NCBI GenBank assembly: GCA_944474755.1
Contig: OX104118.1
Coordinates: 87,961,860 to 88,025,859, forward strand
Origin: Limnoperna fortunei
Lineage: Eukaryota > Mollusca > Bivalvia > Mytilida > Modiolidae
DNA: 64,000 nt
Direction: 5' to 3'
The translations under genes and the position numbers were made by a program. Position 1 is the stretch's first letter. The number at the start of each line of letters is the position of its first letter. The notes beneath the pieces are model-generated. The model was not told the origin of the DNA. It saw only the letters and a list, made by a program, of their open reading frames with translations, and searched no databases. Below are positions 44,740-58,200 of this stretch, one piece after another.

Positions 44740-45370
44740 TGACATATCCATACCGAGTCATGTTTTTTTACTGTGGATAAACTACCAGATCAAAAGGTGA
44801 TTAAACGATTTAAATATAAATGGTAGTTCTACATTTTGCTGCTTGATGGGGATTTTAGGATTGTCTTTTTGACAGTTCCCTAGGTATTTTGTTATTACCT
44901 TCATTCATAAGGTGGTCGCGCCCATTTGCGAACTTCTTATCACGTCATTAACATTAAGCATAAGGCTGACATACAATATTTTGTTCATGTAATAATGCCT
45001 TTCAATTTTATTGACTATGTTGTACCGCAAATGACTTATGACTATCATATTTTCAATATAAATGATATACTGTTTTAATACTGTTTTTACTGTCTAATAA
45101 GAGATAGTTAAAAACAAGTTGGCAACTCTACCAGTGAGGATGATCATATGAAATATCTATAGTATGTAATCAAGTATATAAGTATAATTATATGCAAGCT
45201 GTTACTGTTTTTCAAACGTTAAGTGTCTGTTTTGTAGCAACTAATAATTGTTAATCGATATAATGACACGCAGCATACCTATTGCGTTGCAGATATGAAA
45301 ATCTATCAATGATTTATCCAAAGAATATAAGTACGCTATTGATATTATATTGCTAGTATTGTTATTATTA
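44740..45370 (+). repeat. Dispersed repeat family R12, copy 3
   Basis: Same block order as 42440-43250. It carries an inverted short R39 piece (ACAGTTCCCTAGGTATTTTG) at about 44870-44905. Confidence 0.7.
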
Positions 45371-45649
45371 TAAAGAAATAATAAAAGCATTTGTCTGCAT
45401 TGAGTTTTTTTAAGTTTACTAGATTTCTGAAATTAAAATAAATGCCACGTGACTGGCGTCTCTTTTTACCTGAAATTGCTCACGATTACTTTCTGAATTG
45501 TCTTTGAATTCACTTTTCATATACTTTTACAACTTTACTTTCATCTATTTTGATTCATAGCGACAGTTTGTAACAACTCATCTTAATTATATGCCTGACT
45601 AACAGTTGCATTTTGTTGAATCTTGGTACTTATTAAGTTATCAAAACAG

Positions 45650-46205
45650 GTCTATGATTGGAGCTTTATCGATCAAATTTCTTTCCTCAACAAGTGTAAA
45701 TCTACAGCTGTGTCATAGTTATATCTATGTGCATTCTTTAACAAAGGATCTCATAGACCTGACAAAAATTTAGAACGTAACATCTAATTAGCCCAAGGAT
45801 TTATCGGACCCTTATCAACAGCAGCTTGCATCACACTTTCCATCTTCAGCACATTTTCAGCTAAAGATTGATTAGGTTGCTAATACTCGGCATAGAACCT
45901 CTCCAATAGCGCTTCGCTACTGAACACATTTCCATATACTCCCTCAAGCTGATCAATACTCTGTGTTTGTGTTGCATTTGCAGGCAACGACAACGCTTTG
46001 TTCTTGGTTTACCCTCCAATGAACCTCGGATGCATTGCATCATACATGTAATACTCTCGTTAAATTTTCCCTCCCTAAGTATACATTCCACTTCGTATTT
46101 CCTTAAGAAAACTTTACCCTTATCTTCACCCGCAAATATAGGGATTCTAAATATGGCTTCTAACCTGTACAGGCGGGATGACAGCTCAGTGGATGCTCGC
46201 TGACT
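45650..46205 (-). pseudogene. Ty3/Gypsy gag fragment, broken
   Basis: Minus-strand frames read RIPIFAGEDKGKVFLRKYEV, ILREGKFNESI, MQCIRGSLEGKPRTK, then after a frameshift SIDQLEGVYGNVFSSEALLE, RFYAEY, a stop, LRSKFLSGL and NAHRYNYDTAVDLHLLRKEI. This order is typical of Gypsy gag proteins (capsid region). Several stops and frameshifts make it a relic. It need not belong to the same family as the integrase at 9885-11105. Confidence 0.7.
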
Positions 46206-49129
46206 TCCAACAACTGTGGTGCTATGGTGAATATATGTTATGCTTTGATGTGATATGATATGATAATTATGAAAATGTAAAAGATATACTCACCCACGTT
46301 CAAAGTCAAAATCCTCTCATGGCAGTCAAAACTAATTTCAGCTACGAGTGTATACCGAGTGCATTGTGCATATGTTTTCTCAAAAAATATTTTTAAACAA
46401 GTTAATATTATGATTACATACAAAAATAACGCAAAAAGAAATTAAGAAGAATATAATTACAATTCAGTTAAAACACATCTAATTAAACAATATATAAATG
46501 CAAAAGTGTATAAATGTACTGATGAAATGAATGTATCGTCATTGACTTCGTACTGAGAATGGGTGACAATGACTGTTACAGTGAATATCAGTCATTCTAA
46601 CTGAAGGTAAATATTTACGAGTACTGTCATGATTTGAAGTAGCGACTAATAGTTCTTTAAGAAACTAAATAAAAATTCTAAAAATAGCTGTACTTAACTG
46701 CAATTAGTCGAATGATAAAAATTGTATCCGAATTCTGTTTTCAGAAATGAATTGTACAACGTCATTGAATACATTTGTAGAAACAGGCGGTCAAACAAAT
46801 AATAAAGTTTCAAGTTTCAAGTTTCAAGTTTATCTAAGATTTTTTAATCTGTAGGCAGGCAATAGACCAGAATACTCATACGCGTAGCACATTGATTGAA
46901 TGTTTTGTTATATAACTAGTTCCTTTTCTTTTACCAAATATTTACAAACTCTCTAATACTCTATCTACCCACATTAATCCCCATTAATGCTAAGTTCAAA
47001 AAAGACTTTTGCATTTCAATTGAAATCATTTGACATAAGAGTTGTCCATATGGAAATTCTTTTTGTCAATAGAAATATAAGTAAAATGTCAGAATGAGTG
47101 GACAACTGTTATGTTTAGTCGAAAAATCATACCAGTAAAAAAATACAAAACAAAAAAAAAATTAAAAAAAACAAAACGAAAATGAAACAACAAAAAAGGA
47201 CAACAGAATAAGGCTCATACGACAATTAGCGATTATCAGTGACAATTATAAATGTAAATAGTCTATTGATATTATACTTTACCAAAAGGTTGGTCATGCT
47301 GGTCAAATTATGTGCCAATATTATCAAAAACCTTTTTCCCAAAACAATATCGTTTATTTTATGAATGAGGTACCGGAATATCGAGGAATAATCTAAGAAA
47401 GACGTAGTGTAAATCAAAATGTGTATAATAAAATATTCAAAAGATATTCCTCAATTCATTTATATATAATTCAGAACTTTGTGGATTTGTAAGGGTTGAA
47501 AATAAACTACAGTAAGTGTAATGTGCAGGAACGAATAATGTTGTTATATTTATTTAAAAAACTGGTTTAACGACATGACGTTTATTTACAATTTGGATGT
47601 CTTTTCTTACAGATGCACATTTTATTGCACACTTTGCTGTTAACATATCTTTTACGGGTACGGCATTCTCCTTTAAATACCAGTTAAGTTAATATTGGTG
47701 AGCCCTAAAGATAATTTATGGAAATCATTATGTATTTACATCATATTTTAGAATCTCACCCTAAATGTTTAACCCAAATAAAACGCACTTGGATGAGGGA
47801 AGGGGGAATGTTGCCTGACACCAATCAACTAAAATGTAAACGTCAAATAGCACATCTAATCAGATAAGTAAACTAAATTGACAATCAATACTGGGTAAGC
47901 AAATTTGAAATAATAATTTACAAATTTAATTAAACGGTCAGACTTATTTCAGTACATATGTTAAATGAAGCTAATTTGCAGAGCAGCAAATTTTAAGACC
48001 AGTCTAAATTTAAGGCAGGCCAATATAGAGGCAAAGCCCGACCAAATCAGGCAGTTGAGGCCTGGACAGGTTTTAGTCAATATATTATAAATAAGGACAG
48101 ACTTCAAGTTTAAGGACATGTGCAGTTCATAAGGAAAGGTTCCTTTAATGTTAAAATGTAGAACATGTATCAATTTCAATCCAAAACGTTATTCAAACGA
48201 TATAGCAAATGTATTCCTAATCATTATCTTCAGGACAGGCTACTTATACTTGTATAATAAATCACATGTAATGGATATGTGGTGTTTTACCACGTTGATG
48301 CACTGTTAAGCCTCATGCAAGTGGTGGACAGGATTTAGTGGAAGAAAAGTCTACATTAATATGATTATTAATAAGACGTTTTCAAAATTTAGAGAATTAA
48401 AACGGAACATTGCGTTCCATGCAATAACAAAGATATATTTCATTCAGTAAATGTAAATTGATGTTGAGGAAACATGAATTACATGAAGTACATGAGAATA
48501 CGATCTCAGCATGTGTGTGTTGGAAAAAAGGAAACCTTGTTTACAGTTGACAATGAGACGGTCATAGTTGTGTTCCATTTGTTTTAAGGGTAAATTAAAA
48601 CACTGTGTATACTAGATAATGATTGGTAAAAAGAAAATTTAAGAACACATTTTATAGCTTTCAGAAATATATATAACAATATTTGAATTTGTCAAATATT
48701 AGAACCAAAGGAAAACGAAAACGAAAGGTAGTCTGAGCTAATTCACAAACAGTAAACAGCTACATGTAAAGTTCACAACTTGAAGAGATCTCCTCACTCG
48801 GGCAAAATTTTGTACAATTTTATACTTTAGAAAACATTATGTGGAAAGCATTTAATTTTCGGTTGAGCTTGGGTAAACAACAACGGTTTTCAGCTCCTAA
48901 AAAAGATCGTAAAATTGTATGAATTTAAATCGAGCCATTGTGATTGGATTGGCAAAAAAGGTCCGACAAATTGTAAAGTAAGAGTTGGTTGGTGTGATAA
49001 ATTCTTAACAGATGAGCCAGAATACTTGTATAAACGATCAAAATGATGAAATGTCAGTCAATAATAACAACAAAGATGGCGGATAGTCATGGATCGGAAC
49101 TGAAAACAATGTAAGCACTATATTTAAAG
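46206..49129. other. Unassigned AT-rich DNA
   Basis: No gene supported. A GTTTCAA heptamer run lies at 46805-46835 and an A-rich tract at 47140-47190. Several minus-strand open stretches of 61-76 codons lack motifs. Confidence 0.4.
46805..46835. repeat. (GTTTCAA)n short tandem repeat
   Basis: AAGTTTCAAGTTTCAAGTTT follows CAAATAATA; such tracts often end mollusc retroelements, but no element is visible here. Confidence 0.7.
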
Positions 49130-50625
49130 TCAGTAAGCGAAAATGTAAGCAATAATGAAAGTTGGCTATGTAAAAATTGCAGCACAAGGTAAACTAAGAA
49201 AACCGATAAAGTTCTATAGTGTGATTACTGTTCAAGACATTATTGCATCCAATATCTAGATATGCCCTCCAAAACTTATACCAGAACTGACATCAAATGG
49301 TTTTGTCCTATTTGTAGAAAGTTCCGAGAGTAGATTAAAAGCCTTTAAAGATAAGGCAAAAACAAATTCTTACTGTGGAAGATGAGAAACAAATTTTCCA
49401 ATATACAAAAACCATAAACAATAAAAACATAAGTGTACAAACAGATGAAAATCAAGTCAGTAATAAGTTCTAAGGGAAATGTCAGAGCGGAAAAGGGCAG
49501 CCGCAATGCAATATTATTTAGCGTCCCAGAGCCAAACACAGGCATTAAACGGGACAGAATTTACCATGATATACAAACAATCAAGAACATTGGAAATAAA
49601 GTAGAGGTAGGAAAGAGACATATATAAGGATATATCTAGAGTTGTCAGATTAGGAAAAAAGAAAGATGATGATAATAGCTCAGGTAGAAAGTGTACAATT
49701 TCCTGGATCAAAAGAGGAATATATTCGTGAATGTTGAAAAATTTAGTTCTACTGTTGGGTCACTAAAAGCAATGTCAGTAGACCATGGCATGATCAACAA
49801 TGGGTGTTACAGTGGTCAAACCCGGAAAAATTAAGGTACGAATTATCTGACGCTGAAATAGCACTTGAAGTGTTATGATACGTGTGCAAGTAACTTGCAC
49901 AACAAAGTTGGTAGAGAAGTTGCACTTTATACAAAGAATACCATTCAAGCAGCCACTGTATAATTTAAAGGTGAATTCCAAAAATGATCAATCCTTTATA
50001 CACTTTAACGTCAATTGCAATACCCAGCATGCTAACTTAGAGAGGACAAAACACTACTACGATAAAGCAGAATTACAAAATATCAAGCGTGAATTACAGA
50101 CAGTAGACTGGGAAAATGTGCTCACAGATTAAGATATAAATGAACAGTGTACTGTATTTAAAAACAAGACGAATATGTTCCAAAGAGAACGTAAAGGACA
50201 GAAAGTGGAAGATTAATCTAGATTATAAGACATTACCAGTAATTCGGAAGAAATATAGATGTTGGGCTCGTTATGTAGAGACAAGAGACGGGCAAAAATA
50301 TTTTTAAAAATTGCAACTTGAGAAACAAGTCAAAAGACTTAGTATGATTCGTAATGCAGTGAAATCAAAGGAAAAAGAAATTGCCAAGGATAATAAGTCA
50401 AACCCAAAGAAATTCTGGCAGTATACGAAAAACAAGACATAGACGTAGACGTCCGTCATCGTCAATTGTTCGTAAACATCTGTAAAAATCTCCTCCTCTA
50501 AAACCATCCAACCAATTTGACTGCAAATTTGCAAGAATGATTCAAAGCATTTTGGCCACAAGGGATTTTCATTTTGGAATTTGTTCGATAGAAAAACATT
50601 GCCGCTGTTACTAGAAGTTAACAAT
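49130..50625 (+). pseudogene. Broken LINE retrotransposon, copy 2
   Basis: At 49157-49322 the frame reads ESWLCKNCST, CDYCSRHYCIQYLDMPSKTY and KWFCPICRK, with stops: a PHD-like zinc finger as in ORF1 of some bivalve LINEs. RNAILFSVPEPNTGIKRDRI at about 49500 resembles the RNA-binding part of ORF1. KYRCWARYVETRDGQKYF and IAKDNKSNPKKFWQYTKNKT near 50245-50435 resemble the endonuclease-to-RT linker. The endonuclease and RT cores are absent. The minus-strand 143-codon open frame (50304-50735) is antisense to this and is not a gene. Confidence 0.75.
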
Positions 50626-51544
50626 GATATTGATGGATAACAACAGAAAGAGTATGATAGAAGATGTACATGTATCATATCATATTCTACGCAGTGATAT
50701 TGATGGATTACAACAGGTAGATCATGATAGATCATGTAGGATATCTGTAATCCGAAATATTAATTTAAATAAATTTACCACTGTGTGTGTGATTTTGTAT
50801 AAAAAACTGACCTTTGACTAATGTTTAGAAGATATATTGATATAATAAATAATAAATAATGTTTTAATAGAGTAAACATGTGTCCATGTCCATAATGAAT
50901 ATCCAAACTTTTGATATAAAATTCTGAATGCTTAACAGTCAAAGTGCAAACCGAATAGTGATACATTTATTTAAGAACAGTAGGACTGATCGACACCTGT
51001 ATTTGTAATATGCGATATTGTTTGATTACAATAGATCGAAGTTCATACGTTCGTATTTTTACAAAAATGTCTTTCAATATCTTGTATTTTCTCATTTCAA
51101 AACGTTTTTCCTTGCGAGTTAGTAGATACGACGCTCTTGGCATGGTAACGGGGTGATTTGCGGACTTTTTAAATTTAACGTTAAGTTTTGATGCATTTAA
51201 CTAAAAATATGTTTGGTGATTTCCTTACCATTTATTTTAAGAACAATGATTACTCATGTCGGTAAATTGTCCTGTCGCATTCTTGCTCATTGACATTATC
51301 ACCCGATCCCATGTGGATAAATAATAATTAAATATTATCTAATGTAAATACACTCTTTAACACAAATATAAGACGATCACTTAGATTTTGACAAAATAGA
51401 GTGACTTTACGAGTGTATGAGTATTTATAAAAAAAATTCAGATTTCCTGAAAGTCAAAAATAATAGTCGTTTCAAAATGCATATTTAAACAAATTTAATA
51501 CGTCTACTCGTTTTGTTGTTTGTATATCATTGATTATTCCTGTA
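50626..51544. other. Unassigned AT-rich DNA
   Basis: Near 50620-50720 the phrase AGTGATATTGATGGAT.ACAACAG occurs twice. No gene recognised. Confidence 0.4.
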
Positions 51545-51822
51545 ATATAGTCTTTGTCTACATTTACTGAATTTACGAATGAAATTTCAAAATTTTTTAT
51601 CATTCTAAGGTTTTTCTGATTTCCAGGTGTAGATAGCCTTAGAGGATTTGATCTACAGTTTTTGAATTTTAATGATAAAAGCTCTATAACATCACTATAA
51701 TTTTAATTTTAAATATTGTTAGGGTTTGAACTCCACTGATGAGTCTTGATTAGACGAAACGCGCGTCTGACGTAGTAAATTCTATTAACCTTGGTACCTG
51801 TAATGCCATTTTATTTGTTCGG
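51545..51822 (+). repeat. Hammerhead-like repeat family, copy 3 (5' truncated)
   Basis: Matches copies 1 and 2 from TCTTTGTCTACATTTACTG to GCCATTTTATTTG, including the full core at 51736-51774. Confidence 0.75.
51736..51774 (+). ncRNA. Hammerhead-ribozyme-like core, copy 3
   Basis: CTGATGAG, stem II GTCT/AGAC, GAAAC, and an ACGC/ACGT stem III with one mismatch. A stem I is not visible. Confidence 0.33.
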
Positions 51823-53015
51823 ATAAATAATATAATTTATTTATACTAAACAAAATTATCAGGATAACTCTCATCCTGAATCTTATAATATCGAAAGACA
51901 AAGATGTTTTAGGCTATCACATGGTTTCCAATTTGTATATTTTTAAAAAGTTTTCTTATTTCTTCCAGAATTGCATGGAATTTTTACAAGCGATTAACAT
52001 TTGTTCATAATCTTCTACTACTTCACACATATTGCATTAAGAAATATTAGTTTTGGATGGCTAATAATTTCTTGCATGTTGGAAGAGTATTAACAATTTT
52101 AATTCTTTGTCTAAACAAAATGTTTGAAATTTATAAAAAGACTGCAATTTATATAGGGATAGTCATTTCCTTACTTAAAATACAATTGGATTTTTTAGTT
52201 TTGTCTTGTAAATTATTGTAAATTTGTTTTGGGGACAAGCTTGAAAACACATTATGTGGAATGTAAGCACATATCTTATCAGATGTATAAATTATGAGGG
52301 ATGTATGCACATTTCTTAACGATTATATTTACACTATGAAGCTGAGCAGACATTAGCTTCATATGTCATCACCTTTTGATACAACTGTATATAGAAATAT
52401 GGCCTTGCACAGAGTAAAAACGAGCAAAAATATCTTTCACTTTGGGGTTTAGCTAATACCACTGGTCATGCACATTTAGATTTTGGGATAGAGGATTACT
52501 GCCGAATAAGTCTATAAGAGATGCATTTATGATTGATACCTACAGAATATATGTCTCATATACTTCTGGATTTGTAAGCACTGCTTAAGTCTCTTTCCAT
52601 TCATGTTACTACGTTTACGACTCGTTTCCCTTGGCTCTGACAAAAAAATATTATGTGCGACGAAAGATTAAGTAAGTGGAATGCGTAAAAGAAGAACTGC
52701 TTACTATCCTTGAGCATGTAAAACTACACCAAGAGTTTAACGCCATGCCACGTGTTGGTGTTTTCAAAAGGATTTCAGAGTTCTTTTAGCAGTATTAGTA
52801 TCTTCTGATTTCCTTGTTTACTTTACAGGTGTACATTGCTTACTGAAATTCTACTTCCACATTAACAAAACCAAACTGACGGACAGACGTTTAATAAGAC
52901 TTACCTGCTGTTTGAGAACGGTAGACAATTGTTTGGACACCATAGGAATATACTGTCTTTAAAACTATCTTAACCGACGATTCGATGCAAGCCAAGATAT
53001 AAGGAGCCAATTTTT
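51823..53015. other. Unassigned AT-rich DNA
   Basis: No gene or repeat recognised. Confidence 0.4.
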
Positions 53016-53657
53016 AGCCGAGTTGCAACGAAGTTGAACTCGGCTATTGTTATGATGATGGCGGGTTCGGGCGTGCTGGCGTCAACATGGTTTCCGGACC
53101 ATAACTCAGAAAGTTGTGAACCAATTTTAATGAAACTTTACGATATTGTTACACACCATAAGAGGAGGAACCCTATTGATTTTGGGGTAAATCAGTTCAA
53201 GGTCAAGGTCACAGCAACATAAAAACGTTAGAAAATTTCTTGAATTAGTGGTTTCCGGATCATAACTCAAAAAGTTCTCAACTGATTTTAATTAAACTAT
53301 GGTATATTGTTACATACCATAAGAGGAGGAACCCTATTGATTTTCGGGTAAATCCGTTCAAGGTCAAGGTCACAGTGACAGAAAAACATTAGACAATTTC
53401 TTGAATTATTGGTTTCCGGACCATAGCTCAAAAACTACATCAAGTACATATCTGAAATTTTACACAATGGTTCTACACTGCTAGAGGATTCACATATTCA
53501 TATTTTATGCAACTTTGAAAATTTGTTACATTTTTCCTGCTGAAACCCTTCCTCACTTTGTCTCCAGTTTACATGTAATGCCTGTAATAACCAATTATGT
53601 TAAATCTTAAAATGAAGACAAGGAAAGTTTTGGTTAATAAATTACGACAACTCGGCT
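53016..53657. mobile_element. Non-autonomous inverted-repeat element with 161-bp internal units
   Basis: Ends are AGCCGAGTTG (53016) and CAACTCGGCT (53657). The left end also forms its own hairpin, AGCCGAGTT / AACTCGGCT (53016-53045). Internal units starting GGTTTCCGGA at about 53089, 53250 and 53411 repeat every 161 bp and contain AAGAGGAGGAACCCTATTGA and TTCAAGGTCAAGGTCACAG. The flanks share a T-run. No transposase. The 62-codon open stretch at 53034-53222 is a by-product. Confidence 0.75.
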
Positions 53658-53849
53658 TTTGCACCCCTGTGCATATCGATTTTTATTCTTGTTCCTGATA
53701 TCCGGAAACCTGATCTCAGCGTATAACATGGTCAATATTTTTTACGATCCTCGCTGAAAGTTAAATGTAACAATAGTAGACACATTTATTATTTTAGCAA
53801 ATGAGTTAAAATACAAATCACACCCGGTGGTCCATAGCTATATGTACAA

Positions 53850-54260
53850 CGTTTGAATAGACTAAAGGTTCTTACATCTGGTTTTGGGAGAAAAACCATG
53901 TGATCTTCCACTATTGATACAAATGTTTGGAGCGTTGCGGAACAAGCTAAAAGACGTAATAAAAATTCTGTCACGAGTGGAAGATCACCTGGGATTTCCA
54001 CGAAACGCATGATAGTACCTATTTCTTCCCCAAACCAGTAACCTTCATATCGTTATTTTCTATAGACTGTCCTTTGTTTTAGACTCCATTGTCTCCGACA
54101 TCCAACTTCCGTAACAAGAACTTTAAACAAAGAACGTTTCATGCGTTTTGATTGGATGACGCAACGGGTACAGATGAGTGCCCGTGAGCTCATCTGTACT
54201 CGGTCATCTGTACCAGAAATCGACCATTTACGGCAGAAAAAATAATCTCCTGTTCTGTTT
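53850..54260. mobile_element. Relative of the 33.5-kb foldback element
   Basis: Shares with 33463-34345 the blocks GGTTCTTACAT..TTTTGGGA, GTGATCTTCCAC, CACGAGTGGAAGATCAC, TAGTACCTATTTCTTCC, TTTTAGACTCCATTGTCTCC, GATTGGATGACGCA and the GTACAGATGAG / CTCATCTGTAC hairpin. More diverged and lacks the second large arm. Confidence 0.75.
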
Positions 54261-54984
54261 CAGAGCATAAATGCAGATATAATCTTTAACTTGAGAACAA
54301 CATTTTTGCGTCAGGTTTCAGAGACAGACAGTTAGTGTAAAGTAGATTATGATGTTCAGACATTAACTAAACTACATCGTTTGCTATGAATTGTTTGCAT
54401 ATCCAGGTTCAGCATAAACCGGTTTTTGCTTCTATATAAACTATCAGATAAATAGGTTATATGGAGGGATGATAGTATGGCGCACTGACGGGCCTGACTG
54501 GCAGATAGACATATCGGAATCAGGTAAAGATTTACTGATTAGAGTAAGACTAGCAGATGTGGAGGTTCGAATATTTAGCCGCTTTAATTTACTGCAGACC
54601 ACGATATGTCTGTTGCACTGAGATAAATATATCACATAGAAGATATGCCAAATTAGAAACACATAAATACAACGTTGCATATTTAGAACATGCCATTTGA
54701 TATGTATATACGCTCAATCACGCAATTTAGCCATTAGACGTTTGTTTTGTGTTATACATTGTTTCCGTTGTGAGATCGATGCGTTGTTTAGAACACATAG
54801 TAAAGGTATGTACACGTGTGGTATAATATACTTATAACTAGTTTAGAATTAGATTTTTATTATTATAACGAATGCATTTAAAAAAATGTTTTATTAATTT
54901 TTCTATTGTTCTAAGTTACAGTTATGTCCTGTCCAAATATAAAAGTCCGAATTTTTGCTTGTAAGAGGAAAAAAAACGTTATTT
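54261..54984. other. Unassigned AT-rich DNA
   Basis: No gene or repeat recognised. Confidence 0.4.
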
Positions 54985-55370
54985 TGATAGCTTTGACTGG
55001 ACTGATTTGTCAATTTCTCTGCTATTGGTTAAATTGACAACAATGTCCAAATCTCTGCTTTTGTCTATTTTACACAAAAGGTCCAAGTTTGTGCTGTGGT
55101 CAAATTGACAGGAACGATGATCAAAATGTTTTAAATTGTCACGTGACGAAAATGTCCAAGTAACAAGAATGGTCAAATTCAATTCTCTGTTTTCAATTGT
55201 CAAGTGACAAAAATATTCAGTTAACTAAACCGGTCAAAATCTCTTATTTTTAATTGTCACTTGACAAAGATGCCCATTTTAACAAAAGCTTTCAATCATC
55301 TCGTTGCTTACAGGTTGTTAATTTGACAACAAATGTCAAAATCTATATCATTAATGTTCACTTCGTGATT
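54985..55370. repeat. Degenerate TTGTCAA / TTGACAA-rich tract
   Basis: AATTGTCA, AATTGACA, TGTCCAA and GGTCAAA recur about every 20-30 bp with frequent CTCTGCT/CTCTGTT phrases. A similar tract lies at 59135-59475, just upstream of gene B. Confidence 0.55.
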
Positions 55371-57254
55371 ACTTGAATAATTGCAGAGTCTTCACAGACC
55401 CGCACTGCTAATATGTTGGGTCCGTTTTCAATTGTTATTATCTATTATTAAATATCTGGCGTGTAACGAAATATTGACATTAAAAATCCGAATCAATAAA
55501 GTTAGTATCGGTTGCGGTTTCGATCTATTCGTTTCGTACCATGTCAAAGTCGTCCTACAAATTAACATTTCGTACCAAGATTTTGTCAGTTCGTACCATG
55601 ACCAATTTATACCGTGCTATTTCGACACTGACGGATCAGTACCATATATGATTTAAGTGCGTTATTCTAGTATTTTCATATTTTAAATAAAATTATTGAT
55701 ACTTTTAGGAGTGTATTGAATTAGTTTCAAACGAAAAAAAATATAAGAGTTTAAGAATAGAATAGATACAGAAACGGCTCGCTATAAATATGATGTTTGT
55801 GGCAATGTAAATAATAAAAGGATGATGAGGGTTGCTTGTTTGAACAATTTTCAATTGTCCTTGTAGTTGGAATAGGTCCAAGTCATCTTTCACTCAATCA
55901 AGAATTCATCCAAATGATGTTTCGATAACTGTTTTTGATTAGATGAAATAGGTCTTTTTTTCCATCAATCGAATATATCAAAATAATTGTTTAAACAATC
56001 ATTATCCCTCTTTGTGACAAATATATGACCTACTTAGCATCCGCTCAAATTGCACCGAGAATACAATTTAGTCCGTATATAAGGAAACGGTAATAGGCCA
56101 TTTTCACGAATGTTTTTTTAATTATTTTATCATAAATGCTTTTATAATGCTTATACATTTTATTTCTGTATTTCTGAATATAATATTAATATATGTTTTA
56201 CCTCAGCAATTTGTAATACCTGTTTTCAATTTCCTAAAGTAACTGATAGAACTATTATGTATCTTTCGTGTTTTTAATAACCTATACAAATAACAGGTAC
56301 TTCTTTATTCCTTAATTTTTCATGTAAACACAATATTATTTGCTGGGGACTTGGGGGTTCCTACAATAGAGGTTCGGATAAACCCATAATTCCATATAAT
56401 TCAATTATTGGTAATACCTGTCGTTTGAAAGCGTCAGCAAACACAAAAAATCGGTCTATCTCATATTTGTTTCTGACATTGATGTGTAATTTATACTTAC
56501 TTTGGTAATATCTCTTTCAACCAGAAGCATACGGCGAAACGTTTCCACTGATTAAAAATACACTTTAATCACGGGTTCAGACGTTAAGAGTAACAGTATA
56601 TTCATACTGATTTTGGCCCAAAATGGGCTCTTTTTTATCTTTAGCTGTTTTCAGTGAACAATATATATATCATTCAGTAGTTGAACATTATCTAAATTAA
56701 ACCAATCCCCAAATTAATTTTCTCATCTAAAGTTGAGGAGGACCTATTCTTATACAGGCGGACATTACATTAAGACCAGTAGCCAAAAGGTTAATTTTAC
56801 GTATCTACGTATCTGGCAGGATATGAAAATTGGGGGACCTATAACTATTCGACACCCGCAATGCGATTTCTTTCACATACGTGTTTGGTAAATTTAAAGC
56901 AAGCCGTAGTGGTTAACAATTTAGACTGTATCTCTCTTTATTATTATTTCTTGTATTTCTTACGATTATTATTTTTTTTCTTCTTCCGCCGAGGTTTGCC
57001 AAAAAGTGTCTTGACATATTATTTCGATACTTGGTGCCATTAATCTATTTTAGTAATAGAATTATCTGCCTGAACACGAAAACCTTTGTTATCAGATAAA
57101 CTCAGAAAAAGTAACCGATTCTCAAATTCTGAGGTAAAAAAAATGTAGGCTGCCCTATGACGATGATTAACCATGCACATTTTTCTTAGAATCAATTTCC
57201 AGTATAGGCGTTTTTGACCAGTACATTTTTTTCTCTCTTGGGACCACCACCATT
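55371..57254. other. Unassigned AT-rich DNA
   Basis: No gene supported. The 91-codon open stretch at 55381-55656 is internally repetitive at DNA level (TTTCGTACCA three times) and has no domain. Confidence 0.4.
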
Positions 57255-57610
57255 GATTCTAAGTGACATATTTCACATTTAAAAATGTCAAGGTCAAAGG
57301 TCAAAAGTTACCATAGGTCTTGATAGCACTATATCTAGTAAACCGTAAAAGATATAAGCAGACAATAAATGAGGAAAATACTCCTTTTTTAGAAGCCTTT
57401 ATTTGGTATATTTACCCGAAGCAATGCGATGAACCGTTTTCGAGTTACAGCCCTTAATCGGTTTTTGGTTACAATTTGAAAACGGTTAGAGATAATATGG
57501 TAAACATATAGGATAAAGTGATCAGTAGGCAAAGAGCTTCAATTTGAGCCAAGGTCAAAGGTCATATGTCAAATCATAACACAGCAACAAGGTAACTGTT
57601 ATAAAATGTT
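57255..57610. repeat. Probable dispersed repeat with AAGGTCAAAGGTCA phrases
   Basis: TCAAGGTCAAAGGTCAAAAG at about 57289 and CCAAGGTCAAAGGTCATATG at about 57551 flank a segment with GTTTTCGAGTTACAGCCC. I recognise the style from mollusc repeats, but there is no second copy in the window. Confidence 0.35.
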
Positions 57611-57889
57611 TTAAGCAACCATGTATTTTTATATTCAGAATGATCTATACTGAAATATGTCATTTCATGACCGGAATTCGTCCCTAGCAATAGGCATACA
57701 AGTCCTAAACAACCATCTATTTTGTGGCTCGGCACCAGTATCTTTACTCGAATGACACATTTTTATTACTGAAAGTGACATTTTGTGCTTTATAAGACAC
57801 CAACTCTCATAGCATCACATAAATTTTCTTACTTTAGAGTGACAGTGGGAAAGACTGTCCAATTTGTTCTCAGAACAAATGGCGATTCA

Positions 57890-58200
57890 ATTAAAAATCT
57901 TATTTTAGAATCAATCTCAAGACTTTAACTATGCTATTGAAAACCATATTTTACATATAAAATAAATTCTCAAACCTTGACAATCCAATTAAAAGCTATA
58001 TTTCATATATACAATCACTCTGGATAGCATATCGATACAATTACAAGCATATTTTACATACACATTTATTCATGAGACCTCATCGATGCACTAAAACCAT
58101 AGTACAAATATAAATGCAATACTATATAAGACTTATGTTTATATTCTACGAGACCGCATGGATGAAATTAAAAACCATTTAATACCTACTGGTATAGATA
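57890..58200. repeat. Degenerate tandem repeat, about 55-65 bp
   Basis: Phrases like GATGCAATTAAAAACCATAT and TTTACATATA recur about five times with strong divergence. Boundaries uncertain. Confidence 0.4.

Noticed and set aside
50304..50735. Minus-strand 143-codon frame.
   Set aside because: It is antisense to recognisable LINE sequence and has no domain of its own.
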